The notes under the pieces are model-generated. The model searched no databases and had not been told where the DNA came from. It saw only the letters and a list, made by a program, of their open reading frames with translations. Source: Oikopleura dioica (taxonomy: Eukaryota; Chordata; Appendicularia; Copelata; Oikopleuridae). From it: 64,000 bases of DNA. The position numbers and the translations under genes were made by a program. The stretch is from the NCBI GenBank assembly GCA_907165135.1, contig OU015566.1, positions 9,904,157 through 9,968,156 of the forward strand. Direction: 5' to 3'. This document shows positions 43,792-55,939 of this stretch, one piece after another. The number at the start of each line of letters is the position of its first letter. Position 1 is the first letter of the stretch.

Positions 43792-45476
43792 CTTCAAAAG
43801 GGAGCAATAAAAATATTCGATTGTATCTGTTTTTCTTTATTTATTTCTGAATGGGTAGCTAGATGATCTGGTGAGGGAGACGCTAAGTAAACCGTGTCTT
43901 GGTCTCTGGCCTTGGTTTGGCTCTTTTTCGGTTGACTGGCGCTTTATTTACAGTTACTCATCTATAACAGGCCGCTATAAATTGTTCTTAAAATTCAACA
44001 ATCGGCCAATTTTCAAGATTTTCAATAAAGACCAGAAGAATAGAGCCTCGGATTTAGCCCATTGCTACTCCTCACCCACCGTGTCCGATTTTTTCAAGGC
44101 CATTATTATACAAAACCATCGCGAAAAATTGCGCCCTAGAAAATTTGATGCGACTCAAAATAGAGCTCCTTTGTCTCGGTAAAATCCTCGGAAGACGGGG
44201 ATCTCACGGAAAACTGCTTTCTCGACGGAATATTACGCTGCTTTCATTCGTATAAGTACAGTTGCTTTCACACGATTTTCAAGTGTCTTGTAGATTGAGG
44301 AAGATAGAAAGTTTTCCTTACCCTGCTTCAACAGATTCACTTCCTCTGAATCAAATGATGAAAATTATGACAGATCTACCCACAATATTCTAAAAACTAG
44401 CCACTTATTCCCGCCAATGTCAAATGTTTCAGTCTAGCCGAACAAAACGTTCCCACGTCATTATTATGTGCCCATCTTTCAGAGTCATGAGGCCATGAAA
44501 GCGCCGAAAAAGTTTAAATCCTCCCCAGAAACCGTAAAAATATTTTATAGCCTCAACATATAAGACCTGGGTGGATCGTTTCAGACACACGTTAAATTGA
44601 GATCTACCGTTTTTTTGACTTCTTTTTTTTTTTAAATGAATCGATATTTAAATCTCATTCCATGCTTTCCGAACTCGTCTTGTGACTGAAATCAAATAAA
44701 TGAAAATACAGTAATAAACAAAATTCCTATATTTTTACTATCGATTGTGTATTCGAAAAAAAGAGAAAGAAGGATTCAAGAGTAAAATCGCAAATCAAGA
44801 TCTCAATCTTGATCTCCTAATTTCCCCTCTTAGATCTTCCCATTTTACAAATAGCTGTTTACGTTACAGTCATTTTTACTAGAAGTTTTATGATAGTTGC
44901 TTGGATCCGCTTGATCAGACCAAAGAAGACGCGAAGCCGCCCGTTTTTCCGCTCTGGTCTTTCCAGAGCTCGGGCGAGGAGACCCGCCGCCGCGCGATGT
45001 CTAATGACCCCCCAATAAAGAGAGAAGATTGTGGCACTTTAATTAATTGCAGTTTCCGATGCTAAGGTGCTCGTAAAAACGGCCACCATTCCCATCCATT
45101 TCAATAAGAACGCTCTTTCATCATAATACAGGAATTTCAACTGATGAAGTGCATATTTACCGATTCAAAAGGGAAATTAATCGTATCTGCTTCCGAAGAT
45201 TTCGCTCTTGAATCACTGAGAATTTGAATATAAAAAATATTTTATATTAAATTTGAAGCATCTATTTCTTGTCCACGTGAGAAAGCGGGCAGTGCTTATT
45301 CCATTTTGAAAGAAAAATTACCAGTACTGCTCATTATTAATCAGGTACTTGCTGGGCTTGAAAGAAACCAGAGTTTTTCCTTGAAGCCCAACTCAGTCTG
45401 AATATTTAACACGCAAATTCTCAAATGCACTGACCGCACTACTCACTATCTATTTTCGAAGCACTGCTCAATTTCA
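43792..45476. other. long non-coding interval
   Basis: No exon supported apart from a possible 5' exon of the minus gene above. A GC-rich patch lies at about 44930-45005 (CGCCGCCGCGCGATG). This and the AT-rich flanks could hold promoters for the divergent genes on either side. Confidence 0.4.
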
Positions 45477-48400
45477 ATGGTATTATGGCAAACTACTTGT
45501 AGAGTCTTGATATTTTTTCACTGCGTTTTTGCATTTCGGCCTGATATACTGGTAGAGAAGGGAAACTATTCCAACTTTCACGTCGTCATCGATGAGGATG
45601 TCAAAGTCGATACATGTATGCTTATTTAGTCATTAATTCTTAGGAAATTTTTTTTCTAGCGTTTTACAATTCGCTGAAACAGTTCACCCAGCAATTCGCT
45701 ACGGCTCTGTATGAAAGCACAGACAGGCAAATTCGCCTAACAGAGATCTTCCTGGAATATCCAAAGCAAAATCCACCGACTGAATTTCTCGACCCTAAGG
45801 TTACCCAGCTACCTGACCGATATCTCGTGCCGATTAGAATTGTCGATTCTGAGCGAGAAATTTGCGAAGCAAAGAAACCCACTCCCTGCGAAATTCCCGG
45901 CGACCAAATTATTATTTCGGAGAAATTTATTCGAAACTATAAGATCACCGAGCTAAAAACAGAAGATGGCGCAAAGAATTATCATCAATGGAGGATGATT
46001 AAGATTCTGCAAGAATGGGCGAAGTTTAAATGGGGAGTTTTTGACGAGCGCCCGATTTATAATAAAACTTCATACTTTGACAGATTTTACGAAGAGAAAA
46101 ACACACAATGTACTGAATCAAATCCAACGATTATGTACTCCTCTAATGAGGTTTATTTTCCAAGTCGTAAGAAGAACACCGTCTCATTTTGTACGGACGA
46201 AGATCACGTGTCCATAGCGCCAACTTCCCAGAATATGTTCTGCGATCGTAAATCAACTTGGCAAATCCTCAAGAACCAACCCGATTTTGCACAAAAGCTC
46301 GACGATGATCAGCTGAAAAAGCTGACGATCCAACCAGTCATCAGAGCTTCAAGAAAAATCGTCATTGTTTTCAATGCAATGCCTTTGAATGGAGATTCTG
46401 GCGAAATTTTTGCACAAATTTTGAGTTTTATTCGGGTGCTTATTTTTATCGCTAAGAATGATGACTTCAGAATTGGACTTATTGCTATGAGAGGCGATGG
46501 ATTGAAGTCGTGGCCTAGCGGAAGATATACCGATCTTCAGGTAGAGATTAATTATTCTTCTGGATGACTTTCTTTTGATAGAAAATTGACGAGCGCAAGA
46601 TGCAAGAGATTCATGAATGGCTGCCGCTTGAAGTCGCTCCCTATTCATCGAAGTCCGACATTCTACTTGAAAATGCAACTAACGATGCTATTGACCAAAT
46701 CACTTCCTCGTTCGACGATACAATAAGAAATGAAGACACGCGCGGCGAGGTGATCATTCTGGACCACGCAGAGCCTGGCGTTCGCTTTTCCTCCGTGATG
46801 AGTGCAATTGAGCCGATGGTGGTGAACGGATTGATTCAAATACATAGAGTCGTCTTCGGAAGTGGGAAAAGACTGGGCGACGATTGGTATACCAACATGG
46901 TCCAACTTTCAGGCGGGAAAGAGCTTGTTCTTCCGACGAAGCGAAGTATCAAAGAAAACAAGATTTCAGCGCTAGAATTTGCCGTCGATCTGGCAAATGA
47001 TAAGTCTCGTAGCGCGATGAACATCCCCTTCATCTCCAATGAAGGGCAGAAATACAAATTCTCTCTATCGACACCCAGATCGGTCTATTTAGTCGTTGGC
47101 TTCTCTCTCAAAGATTCCGATGGTTTCGTCAGATCGATGCCGAGGGAAGAACTTATGAATGCATTTACAATCATGCGAGAACGACTCATTACGCAAATCA
47201 TTATTCGGAACGATGTTGGATGGGAAAGAATGCTTCTCCATGAACCAAGTGAAATCTTCGCTGGATACGTTACCAAAGAGTTTCAGCTAGAAATTGGTGA
47301 CTACGAAGTTGACGTTTCTAAATCCGCATTATACCTGGAAAACAATTTTATTGAACGTCTTCTAGTGGATTGTAAGATCATTGCCAAATCATCATCATCG
47401 GATCCAGTGGTCAAGCTGATCACCCATCGTTTATCTGACAATCGAGTCTTCATGACCGCATCATTCGCGAATATCCAGCCACTAAAGGTCGTTGCAGAGA
47501 TTTTTTCCAATCAAGTCAATGCGTCCTATCTATATCGAGAAGAAATACAGCTCCTCGACGATGGAAAAATCTCTGATTTGTATAAAAACGATACCTGGTT
47601 CACGGCAACTGCTGAGCCCTTCCCCTGTCCGAATGTTATCCAGCGTCCATCAAGATACGGACTCGAGATAAAGTGTACAACAGGACTGATAATAAAGCTG
47701 ACGGCAGAATCAGAGAACGAAAAGATAGAAAAGCACAGTACTCTTTCTTTACAAGACGTGAAGCCTGACTGTAAAGGATTTGTAATTGAAAGACAATGCT
47801 TACAATTCACAAAACAGCGGATGAAGTTTGCTTATCCAGGGGCAAAATGTGGCTATGGCAGATATTTAACATACAATGAAGCTTTTCGACTCCCATCAAC
47901 TGCATTTGGAGCCAATGGAAATAGAATATGGCTTGAGAAAGAAGGAAGTCAATGCTTTATTCTCAGCTCAAATGAACCAAGAAAAGCTGACTGCGACGAA
48001 ATCGCCGATGGTTTCTATTGTGTAACACCACTTTCATCTAGTTTCGCTCTTGGTCACGTGCGAGGAGTTCGAGTACAAGAGAACGAAGACGAATATCAAG
48101 TATCTTGGGAGCACTCGGAGGATGCGACTACAAGAATGAGCTACAAGATTTTGCATGTTTATTCACAAGATTTCGCTGACACAAGAAAGCGGGTCAATTT
48201 TTTTCCTTTGACGCAAGTTCAGGCCACTTTTTGATCCGCTTGTAGTATTCTAGTGAAGACAAGATTAAACAAGGTGGAAATCAAGAAAACGAACGATGAA
48301 ATGATCTGCCCGCCGCATGCACCACTCAATATTCTTTTTGACCTCGAAGAAATCGACTATAATCATGTGATTGACATCAAAACGCACCTTCTATTATTCC

Positions 48401-50089
48401 GCGAAAAATATTTCAATGCTCAAGAAAGAAACAACATCCTCCGAGTTCGACAACGGTCGCTTCTAGCTGATGATGAACCTAATGATCTGCAGTTTCATTT
48501 TCACATCGATTCCATTCCCAAAAAGGATATTTACAGGAGAAATTTTCTGGTTCAGCTAAAGCTTGGCGAAAAATCAACGAAATACACAGAGGAAGAAGTT
48601 TTTAGCAGAAAAGGAATTCAGTTTTCTGGTTCAACAGAAATAACGCTGAATGTTTCGTTCGAACAAAGATCGAAGAACAACTTTGTCGTGAAAAATTTCG
48701 AAGAAAATCACAAAGGACTTATTCATTTCATATGCTCTTTGGTCAACACAAGTACCTGGCACATAGCGATCCAAGCTGAAGATCACAACAATAATGTCTC
48801 CCCGTATTCCCTCGGTCATTTCATAGAGATGGATCTTTTGAAGGTTGAAATTCCATCTGAAGAGCAACTCACTCACCTCGACGTGAAACCCGGAAGAGGA
48901 GGATTCAAACAAATTGTTGCTGTTCTCGTTAATTTCACGACAACGACTGTTGGCATTGCAATTATTGGGTCTCTTAGTGGACTTTTGTTTTTAATAGGAT
49001 GCATCAAGTGCATAAGATTTTGCTGTTGCACTGCTCCCAAGGTATAAACTACTAATTTTTGATAGAGAATGCGAAATTATTTTTAGAATAAGAAGCCAGG
49101 AAAGCAATCAGAAATGTCCAAAGACTCCGAAGAATCAGCAAGTGGCTCTGACAGAAGATCACATAAATTTGTAGCCAGTAAAAGAGAAGTGTCAGCAAAA
49201 GCGCGAAAGGCTCATTCTAAGAAGAACAAATTTGTAGAAAAGATGGAGACCCTGACTGAAACCGTTCGAAACAATTCCACAATCTCCAAGTTTCGTGCAG
49301 CAGCCCGTAAGGAACACAAAAGATGGCGCATATTAATAATTTTTTTATAGAACGAAACATCAATCATAATGCCATCAAGCGACTGATAAGTGCTAAGGCG
49401 GAGGCTAGAAACAAGTTCAAAGGAGCCTTTTCAAATGTGCGAATTAATAATTTGTAAGTGTTAATTATTGTTAATGAGAAAGCGGTATTTTAACGGCCAA
49501 TATAAAATGACCTATTTTTAGCGCGCAAAGTTTTACTAGCAAACTCAGACGATCAAAATCAAGGGCAGATTTCAAGTCGGCGACGGAGAAACTTGGCATC
49601 GTTGCAAAGTGGGAAAAGCTAGGCGTGATGCAGACAAATCAGCGAAAGCGTCGGGAGAAACGCGAAGCCAGGGAAGAAAAACGACGGAAGAAAGAAGAAC
49701 GGGACAGAAAGAAAAAGGAAGAAAAGGATAGATCGAATAGAAGGAATCGCCATCTCCCGAATAATGTCGTTATGCCGATGGATTCAGCATTTTACGAAAA
49801 CGAGATTGATTCTATTGGGAAAATCCCAAATTTGGATAATATGATTATGGATGAATACGGAAATATCTTCGAATCGAAGCCGGGAGTTTCTTATTATGAA
49901 GACGAATTTGGAAATATTTACGAGCAAGAAGTTAAAGTAAAAATCCAAGCTAAACAAGCTTATTTAATTTATATTCAGATCGTCCCAGATGATCCACAAA
50001 AATCAGCGAGAAAGGAGGCATTAAAATCAACAGCTTCAGGGAAATCAAGAGGAAAAAGAAGAAAAAAGCGTCGCAAACATCATCATTAA
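45477..50089 (+). CDS. CLCA: CLCA-like membrane glycoprotein with degraded protease and VWA motifs
   Basis: Exons 45477-45615, 45660-46540, 46582-48191, 48246-49041, 49087-49321, 49351-49453, 49522-49936 and 49979-50089, about 1,429 residues. Signal peptide MVLWQTTCRVLIFFHCVFA. The CLCA N-terminal domain is recognisable by EWAKFKWGVFDE, SFCTDEDH and MFCDRKSTWQIL. The metalloprotease motif HEWAH of the family is QEWAK here, and the VWA metal site (DxSxS) is replaced by VIVFNAM. A C-terminal beta region is followed by one membrane helix (about VNFTTTTVGIAIIGSLSGLL) and a long Lys/Arg-rich cytosolic tail, unusual for CLCAs, with coiled-coil KKEERDRKKKEEKDR. Active CLCAs self-cleave and tune channels; this one probably cannot. 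The intron at 49322-49350 is GA-AG, 29 nt; that at 48192 lacks GT. Confidence 0.82.
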
Positions 50090-50204
50090 AATGAATCTCT
50101 TGTATCTTTTGTATTTTTGCCATCAACAGCATATATAAAATGTGAATAAACTCATAAAAGATTTTTTATACACGCAGTTGATTTTTGCAGCGTAGAAAAG
50201 AGTA

Positions 50205-50543
50205 TTAGTCGAACATCTTCATGTCAGCTCGGTTCAAGATGGCCTCTTCAATTATTTTTAGATAAAAATAGTTTGAATATAAATTACCAATGTTTCTTGC
50301 GTTTTGTCGTGCCTGATCCTTGAGATCCATAACGTGGCTTCCGGTATCTCGCATTTCCTATATGGAGTTTAATTTTTTGCAAAATTAAAAAGAATGAACC
50401 TTCTGGAGGAGGGAAAGCTGCTTGTAAGTAGAAGCGGCCTTCTGTCCGCAGATGTTGGATTCCTTTCGCATTCTAAGATCGGACTCGAACTGCTCGTCCA
50501 TCTTTTTGATTATTCGCTCTCGCTCAGCCAAAGTAATGGTCAT
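50205..50543 (-). CDS. 84-residue helical protein, unknown
   Basis: Three exons (50543-50400, 50357-50288, 50245-50205) join in phase. The start is MTITLAERERIIKKMDEQ and the end RADMKMFD. The sequence is a continuous amphipathic helix (KQLSLLQKEMRDTGSHVMDLKDQARQ) of the size and style of small coiled-coil adaptor subunits. No family recognised. It is convergent with the CLCA-like gene (116 bp between stops). Confidence 0.65.
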
Positions 50544-50961
50544 CTTCGGTGTCTATCTGATTTCTTTTAAAAAAGAAGAATTCAACTCAATTAGTTCAAC
50601 TGAGGCACAAAAAAGGGATCGAGGGAAAGGGAGACAATCAGCTGTTAGAATAAGAGACAGGAAGAATCAGCTGTACTTGTGTTGAAATGAAACCACTTTG
50701 AGGGATAAGGCACGAAGTAACACGGTTGCAAAGGCGTTGATTTATAACCTGTCGATGGATGGGCTCATTTACAGGAAGTCACCTGCGATCGACTAAGGTG
50801 TCAAGGACGAAAACATAATTTTTGCTATATTCTTGCTTTTTCCTGCTTTTTTCTTGAGATAAATTCATAAGTATTATGATGGAATTTATTGTTTTTCCGA
50901 GTTTTCAGAATATATACTTGTGATAGTGGCAAATAATTACGATGGTATACATTTAAGTTGT
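50544..50961. other. spacer
   Basis: 418 bp between two minus-strand genes. No gene seen. Confidence 0.45.
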
Positions 50962-53900
50962 TTAAGCTTCGCAGACGGCCTGGACGGGCTTGGCATCCCA
51001 GTAGTGCCAGTTGACACCGAGTTGTCGCCAGGTTCGCTCAAGGTATTGTCCACCGAAGGCGTTGTCAAGAGCGTTACACTCATCAACGAAGGTCTCTTCG
51101 AAGGCGAATTCAGCGGACTCGGCAATGGTGTTGACGGTGGTTCGACCAGCGTTGTTGAATTCCTGGACGGTGCCTTCTGGGAAAGTACCATCTCGGAAGA
51201 ACTGACCGAAAGTCTGTCGCATGACTTGCTTGAGGTTCTGGATCTCAGCAGTGGCGAGCCATTCGTCGGTCTTCTTCTGGTCATCAGTGTACTGTCCTTC
51301 GAGTCGTGGGACAACGAAGTTCTGGTTGTACATGAAGTGAGCTTCAGTGCAGTGGCAAGTCTTGGTGAAGACTCCGTTCTCGTCTGGGGCGCAGTTTCGG
51401 GCATTGAATTGGGTAATGTAGATTGGACCGAAGTCATCATCACCCTAAAATTATTTGTTAAAATAACGTCAAGAAAATTTTAAATATGAGTTTAATCAAC
51501 AATTTAAAAATGAATCAACTTACTCGAAGGGCATCAAGAGCAGCTCGGGTGTTGCAAGTCCATCCGTAAGAAGTAAGGAATCGATCGTACTGGACGTTGC
51601 ACTCCTTGGTCTCACCATCATCAGCGCATCCGAAAACTTCCTTGACACCATCGGCTTCAGGGCCAAAGATCTCTTCGAGGATTCGGTCAGAAAAGTTGGA
51701 TGGAACAACGAAGCCCTTGGCTTCAGCGGCTTCGACAGCTTCGATTTCTCTCCAGAGGAACTTGTTCTTGTGGGTGAAGAAAGAGAGATGGTTGAATTCC
51801 CATTGGTCGTGATCGTTGTAAGACCAGGAGATAGGAGTGTGCTTCTTGATCTTCTTGCTGGAGACAAGAGTGAAAAGATCGTCAACGATCATCTTGCCAT
51901 CGATAACTGGGGCGAATCCGGGTTCGAGAGTGATCTTGGAGGAAGAGTGTCGGGCGGTACCAGCGGCCTTGTTGGCAGCATCTCGGATTTCTTCTCGGGA
52001 GTACTGTCGGAGGCAGTCGATGGTGTCACATCCCTGGAATTTGAGGACGAGCTTGGTGGTATCCTCACCGACTTGAGTGCTGACGGCGTTGTTGACACCC
52101 ATGCACATAACATTGACCTTGTTGTAGAATGGCCAGGACTCTTCGAGGACTGTGTGCCACCAGACTGCTTCACCAGCAGAGGAGGAACCAGAAAGAACGG
52201 CTTCAGCTGGGTTACCACCGAAGATTGGAGCGTATTTCTGAGCCCATTTCATAGCACCCTGCTGATCCTGGAGACCGAAGTTGGATCGGTATTTCTGGCC
52301 ATCTTCAATTTCTGGGAGGAGGAGGTAAGCGAACATACCAAGTCGGTAAGCAACAGAGACAACCATAACGTTCTGTTCAGTGACCATATCGTAAGCGTCA
52401 TATCGGTTGAAACCGTGGTTTCCTCCGCCACCGTGGAGGTAGTAGACGATTGGAACACCTTCAGAGTTGGCGAGAGCGTCCTTCTTGACAGCGATGTTGA
52501 CAGTAAGACAATCTTCCTGGGAGATTTCTTGTTGGACACCGTAGCATCGGTGGCAAGCGCACATGTTACCCCATTCAGTAGCGTCAACGGCTTCGTTTTC
52601 GTACTTGATGAGGACTGGAGACTTCCATCGGAGAGCACCTTCTGGGGCCTCAGCGTATCGGATACCTCGGCAATCGACAACGTCATCTCGGTCAAGGCAA
52701 GTGAACGTGACGCCGAGGTTCGTCTCGACATCGCAAGTTTCACCATTGCAAGAGAAGGATTTGAGCTCAAAGTCAGAAGCTGGGAGTTCGGCGTTGAGGT
52801 AATCGAAGTAGGTCTTTTCTTCTTCGACAACAACTTCTTCAGCCTCTTCGGCTTCGAGGAGAGAGGCAGCAAGAACGGCTTTGGCAGCAGCCTTGGCGGC
52901 TTCGAGGGCCTGTTTGGCTTCAAGAGCGGCGAGTTCGGCTTCGGCTTCTTCAGAACCACCGAATTGACCCTTGGAGGCACCGGTAATCTGGAATCCATCG
53001 GCAACATTGTCCTTGTCAAGAGCTGGACCACCTTGGGAAGTGGCGACAATGTAGTCGTTTTCGACGCAATCGTCATAGTGGAATTGATCAAGAGCTCGGC
53101 ACTCATCGACGTAGGTCTTCTCCTGAGCCCATTCGTAACCGTTGGCTGGGCTAATGACGTTGTAGGTTTCGTGTTGATCATCATCGATGTCGGACCACTT
53201 TTCGATGGTTCCGGCTGGGAACTCACCGGTTCGGAAGTATTCACCCCATGCGGATCGCATTCTGTCGACAAGCCAGACGGACTCCTTGGCGGACATATCG
53301 TAGTAAAGTCGACCGAGGTTATCGTCAATGACCTTAATGAATGGCTTAGCTTATTGTTTTTCCTGATGTAGATTTAATTTGAGTAAAAACTGTGCTTACC
53401 TTAAGGTTGTAGTCACCATAGACGAATGGACCTTCACCGGTGTGGCAGGTCTTTCGGTAGTCACCGGTAACTGGATCGGGATCACAGTTCTTGGCGGAGA
53501 ATTGTGTGACGTAAAGGGGACCGAGTTCAGGGAAGTTCTCTGGGTCAGAGAGGGCACCCTTAAGACCCCATCGTGTGTTGCAAACCCAGTTCATTGAGTT
53601 GACCCATCGAGAGAAGATGTCGTTGCAGTCCTCACCGTTGTCTTCGCAGAAGAAGTTCTCTTTGATGACGGAAATATCATCGTAGTTGGCGTAGAATCGC
53701 TCAATGAGAGTGTTTCCGAATGGGTATGGGACCTTGTGTCCAGTGGAGGCCTTGGCAGCAGAAATGTCTCCAAGTTGATCAGTCATGAACTTGTACATAG
53801 AGTTAGCAAAGGCAAGATGGTTGAAGGCCCAGTTATCGTGCTCGGAGTAAGACCAGGCGATGGGAGTGTGTGGTCGAACGTTACCGTCTCGAACGTCAAA

Positions 53901-55939
53901 CATGAGCTGTTGTCGACCGAATCGACCATCGACGACCATACCGAAACCCGGTTCGAGGGTGATCTTGGTTGGATGTCGAGCACCGTAGGCAGCAGCGTCA
54001 CCAGCGTGAGCAAGATCATCGTGCTCCTGGGCTCGCATGCAAGGAGTGTCAGAGCAGTTGAGCTCGCCGTAGACAACATCTCGGAGCTTGGGGGTGTGGT
54101 CGAGTGGGTACTCAGTGTTAAGACCCATGTTCATCATGTTGACTCGCTTGAAGTATGGCCAAGCGCATGGGACGGTAAGGAGACGCCAGACGATTTCGGC
54201 ACCGGAAGATCGGGCAGAGAAGGAAGCGTTCTCTGGATCAGCACCGAAGATTGGACCGTAGGTCTGGGAGAAGGCCATGGCGGCAACTGGATCCTGGAGA
54301 CCCCAGTTGGTCTGGAAATTCTGGCCCTGTTCGATCTCTGGGAGTGTGTAGAAACCGAAGATACCGAATCGGTAACCGATGTTGAAGATAGCAACCTGCT
54401 CCTTCTTGATCAAGTCAGATGATCGCCATCGGTTGTTACCGTGGTTGAAACCACCACCGTGGACGACGTAGATGATTGGGACGAGTCGGCCTTCTTCAAG
54501 AGCATCTCGTGGGACGGAGATGTTGATGTTCAAGCAATCCTCGGAGGTTCCGTCAGCATGATGGTGCTGGGCGCAAGCGTCACCGAAGTCAGAGAAGTCA
54601 TAGGTCTTTCCTTCGAAGTTGAGCTTGACCAAAGGCTGGGTCCATCGCATCTCGTGGAGTGGTGGAATAGCGTATGGGACACCTCGGAAGTCAACAACAC
54701 CGTCTCGGTCCTGACCGATGAAGACAGTACCGTCGGAGAGGGTAAGGGTGGCCTGGCCATTCTCGTCGATGCAGAAACCAGTTCGCCTCAAGTTCTCTGG
54801 AGCGTGGAGAAGGTTCTCATCAACAAGGTTGCTATCGTAGGTCATTTCTGGAAGACCGTGGTTGGGGAAGTCATTGATCCAATCAATGCATTCGCCAGAC
54901 TCATCGGGCTGCTGGACGTTGACGTGCTCGGCGCAACCAGTTGGAGTGTAGTTGTAACCCTCAGCATCGGCATCGGAGCAAGTCTCGGTCTGGATCTGGC
55001 AATTGTCCTCACCGTTGACGCAAAGTTTGACGTCACAGGTGACCTGAACTTCCTGGGAGTTGACGCTAGCATCGCTAGAGAAGGAGTTGAAGGTGAATCC
55101 AGCCTTCTTGGACTGAAGGTATTCGTGGACAGGTCCAGTCTTGGTGACTCCGAGGGCGTTGGAGTAGCAGTTGTCCTTGATGATCTGAGCAGAAACAGCT
55201 CGAGCACCACCGAGGTTAACAGAGCAGTCGGAGACGTAGAACTGGACGAGGTCCTGGTCAGCGCTCCATTCAACATCAGCCCAGACACGCGCACCGATGT
55301 AAGCGAGACCGTCGATGGGAGAGGTTCGGGACTGGTCGGAGAAAAGGTTGAGGGAAAAGGCGGAGGAGAGATCACCGTGGGCGGAGAGCTCGCCATCGGC
55401 GACAGCGCTGACAACGTTGTAATCCTTGCTCGAGACGCTGACGGTGGAGTCGTATGTGCATGAAGCGGAAAGGGAGGCAGATTTGGCGGTGTTGTAAAGC
55501 TCAATGTCTCCAACGGAGGCGAACGAGGAGTCACTGTCGACGGTGAGTTCGAGATTGAAGTTGATGTCTCCGTCGGCGTTGGAGGCGGCAGACATACCGC
55601 AATCACCCAAGTTGCATTGGACGCAGTATTGGCCATCTTCGAACTTAGCGTTGGGGAAGAGAGGCGGAGTTCTCGTCGATACCGAAGTAGTCGGCAGAGA
55701 ATTTTACTTCCATCGAGTCAGCAGAGCAGCTGATGGAGGCGCATCCTTCTTTAAGGTTGCAAGTACCGGAAGCTTCATCGAAGCTCCAGCACTCGGAGGA
55801 GGGGCATGGGTTGGCAGCTTAATGTTAATTAGAGCTCTGTTGAATGATTCAAGGGGGTGAAATTTTCTCTTGGGGATTTTTTTTCTCTCGACTTACCTGA
55901 AGATTTGGCCAAAGCCAAAACACTTGGGAGGACCTTCAT
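50962..55939 (-). CDS. secreted ZP-domain protein with two carboxylesterase-like domains
   Basis: Exons 55939-55897, 55817-about 55675, 55643-53400, 53332-51524 and 51444-50962, about 1,573 residues. After a signal peptide (MKVLPSVLALA) comes a zona-pellucida module: CSADSMEVKF, DGQYCVQC, ARVWADVEW, FYVSDCSVN and VTCDVKLCVNGEDNC. Two tandem type-B carboxylesterase folds follow. Each keeps the fold landmarks (DRDGVVDFRGVPYA, GGGFNHG, WGLQD) and an H-x2-E-x2-F-x-Y histidine motif. The nucleophile elbow GESAG is ARSSG in domain 1 and SSSAG in domain 2, and the acidic residue region is changed. Codon use is extremely biased, so it is probably very highly expressed, as expected for extracellular matrix or house proteins (inference). 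A 31- or 34-nt GA-AG intron near 55644 keeps the frame. Confidence 0.82.

Noticed and set aside
51770-53371. 533-codon plus-strand open frame opposite the esterase gene
   Set aside because: It is the mirror of a strongly codon-biased minus-strand gene with recognisable esterase motifs. The plus frame has no domain and an acidic, repetitive composition typical of such shadows.
54441-55463. 340-codon plus-strand open frame
   Set aside because: Same reason: antisense of the ZP/esterase exon, no start context or splice sites.
55649-55711. 1-nt frameshift in the ZP exon taken as assembly error
   Set aside because: A 31- or 34-nt GA-AG intron restores the frame and matches the splice habits of the window; error remains possible.
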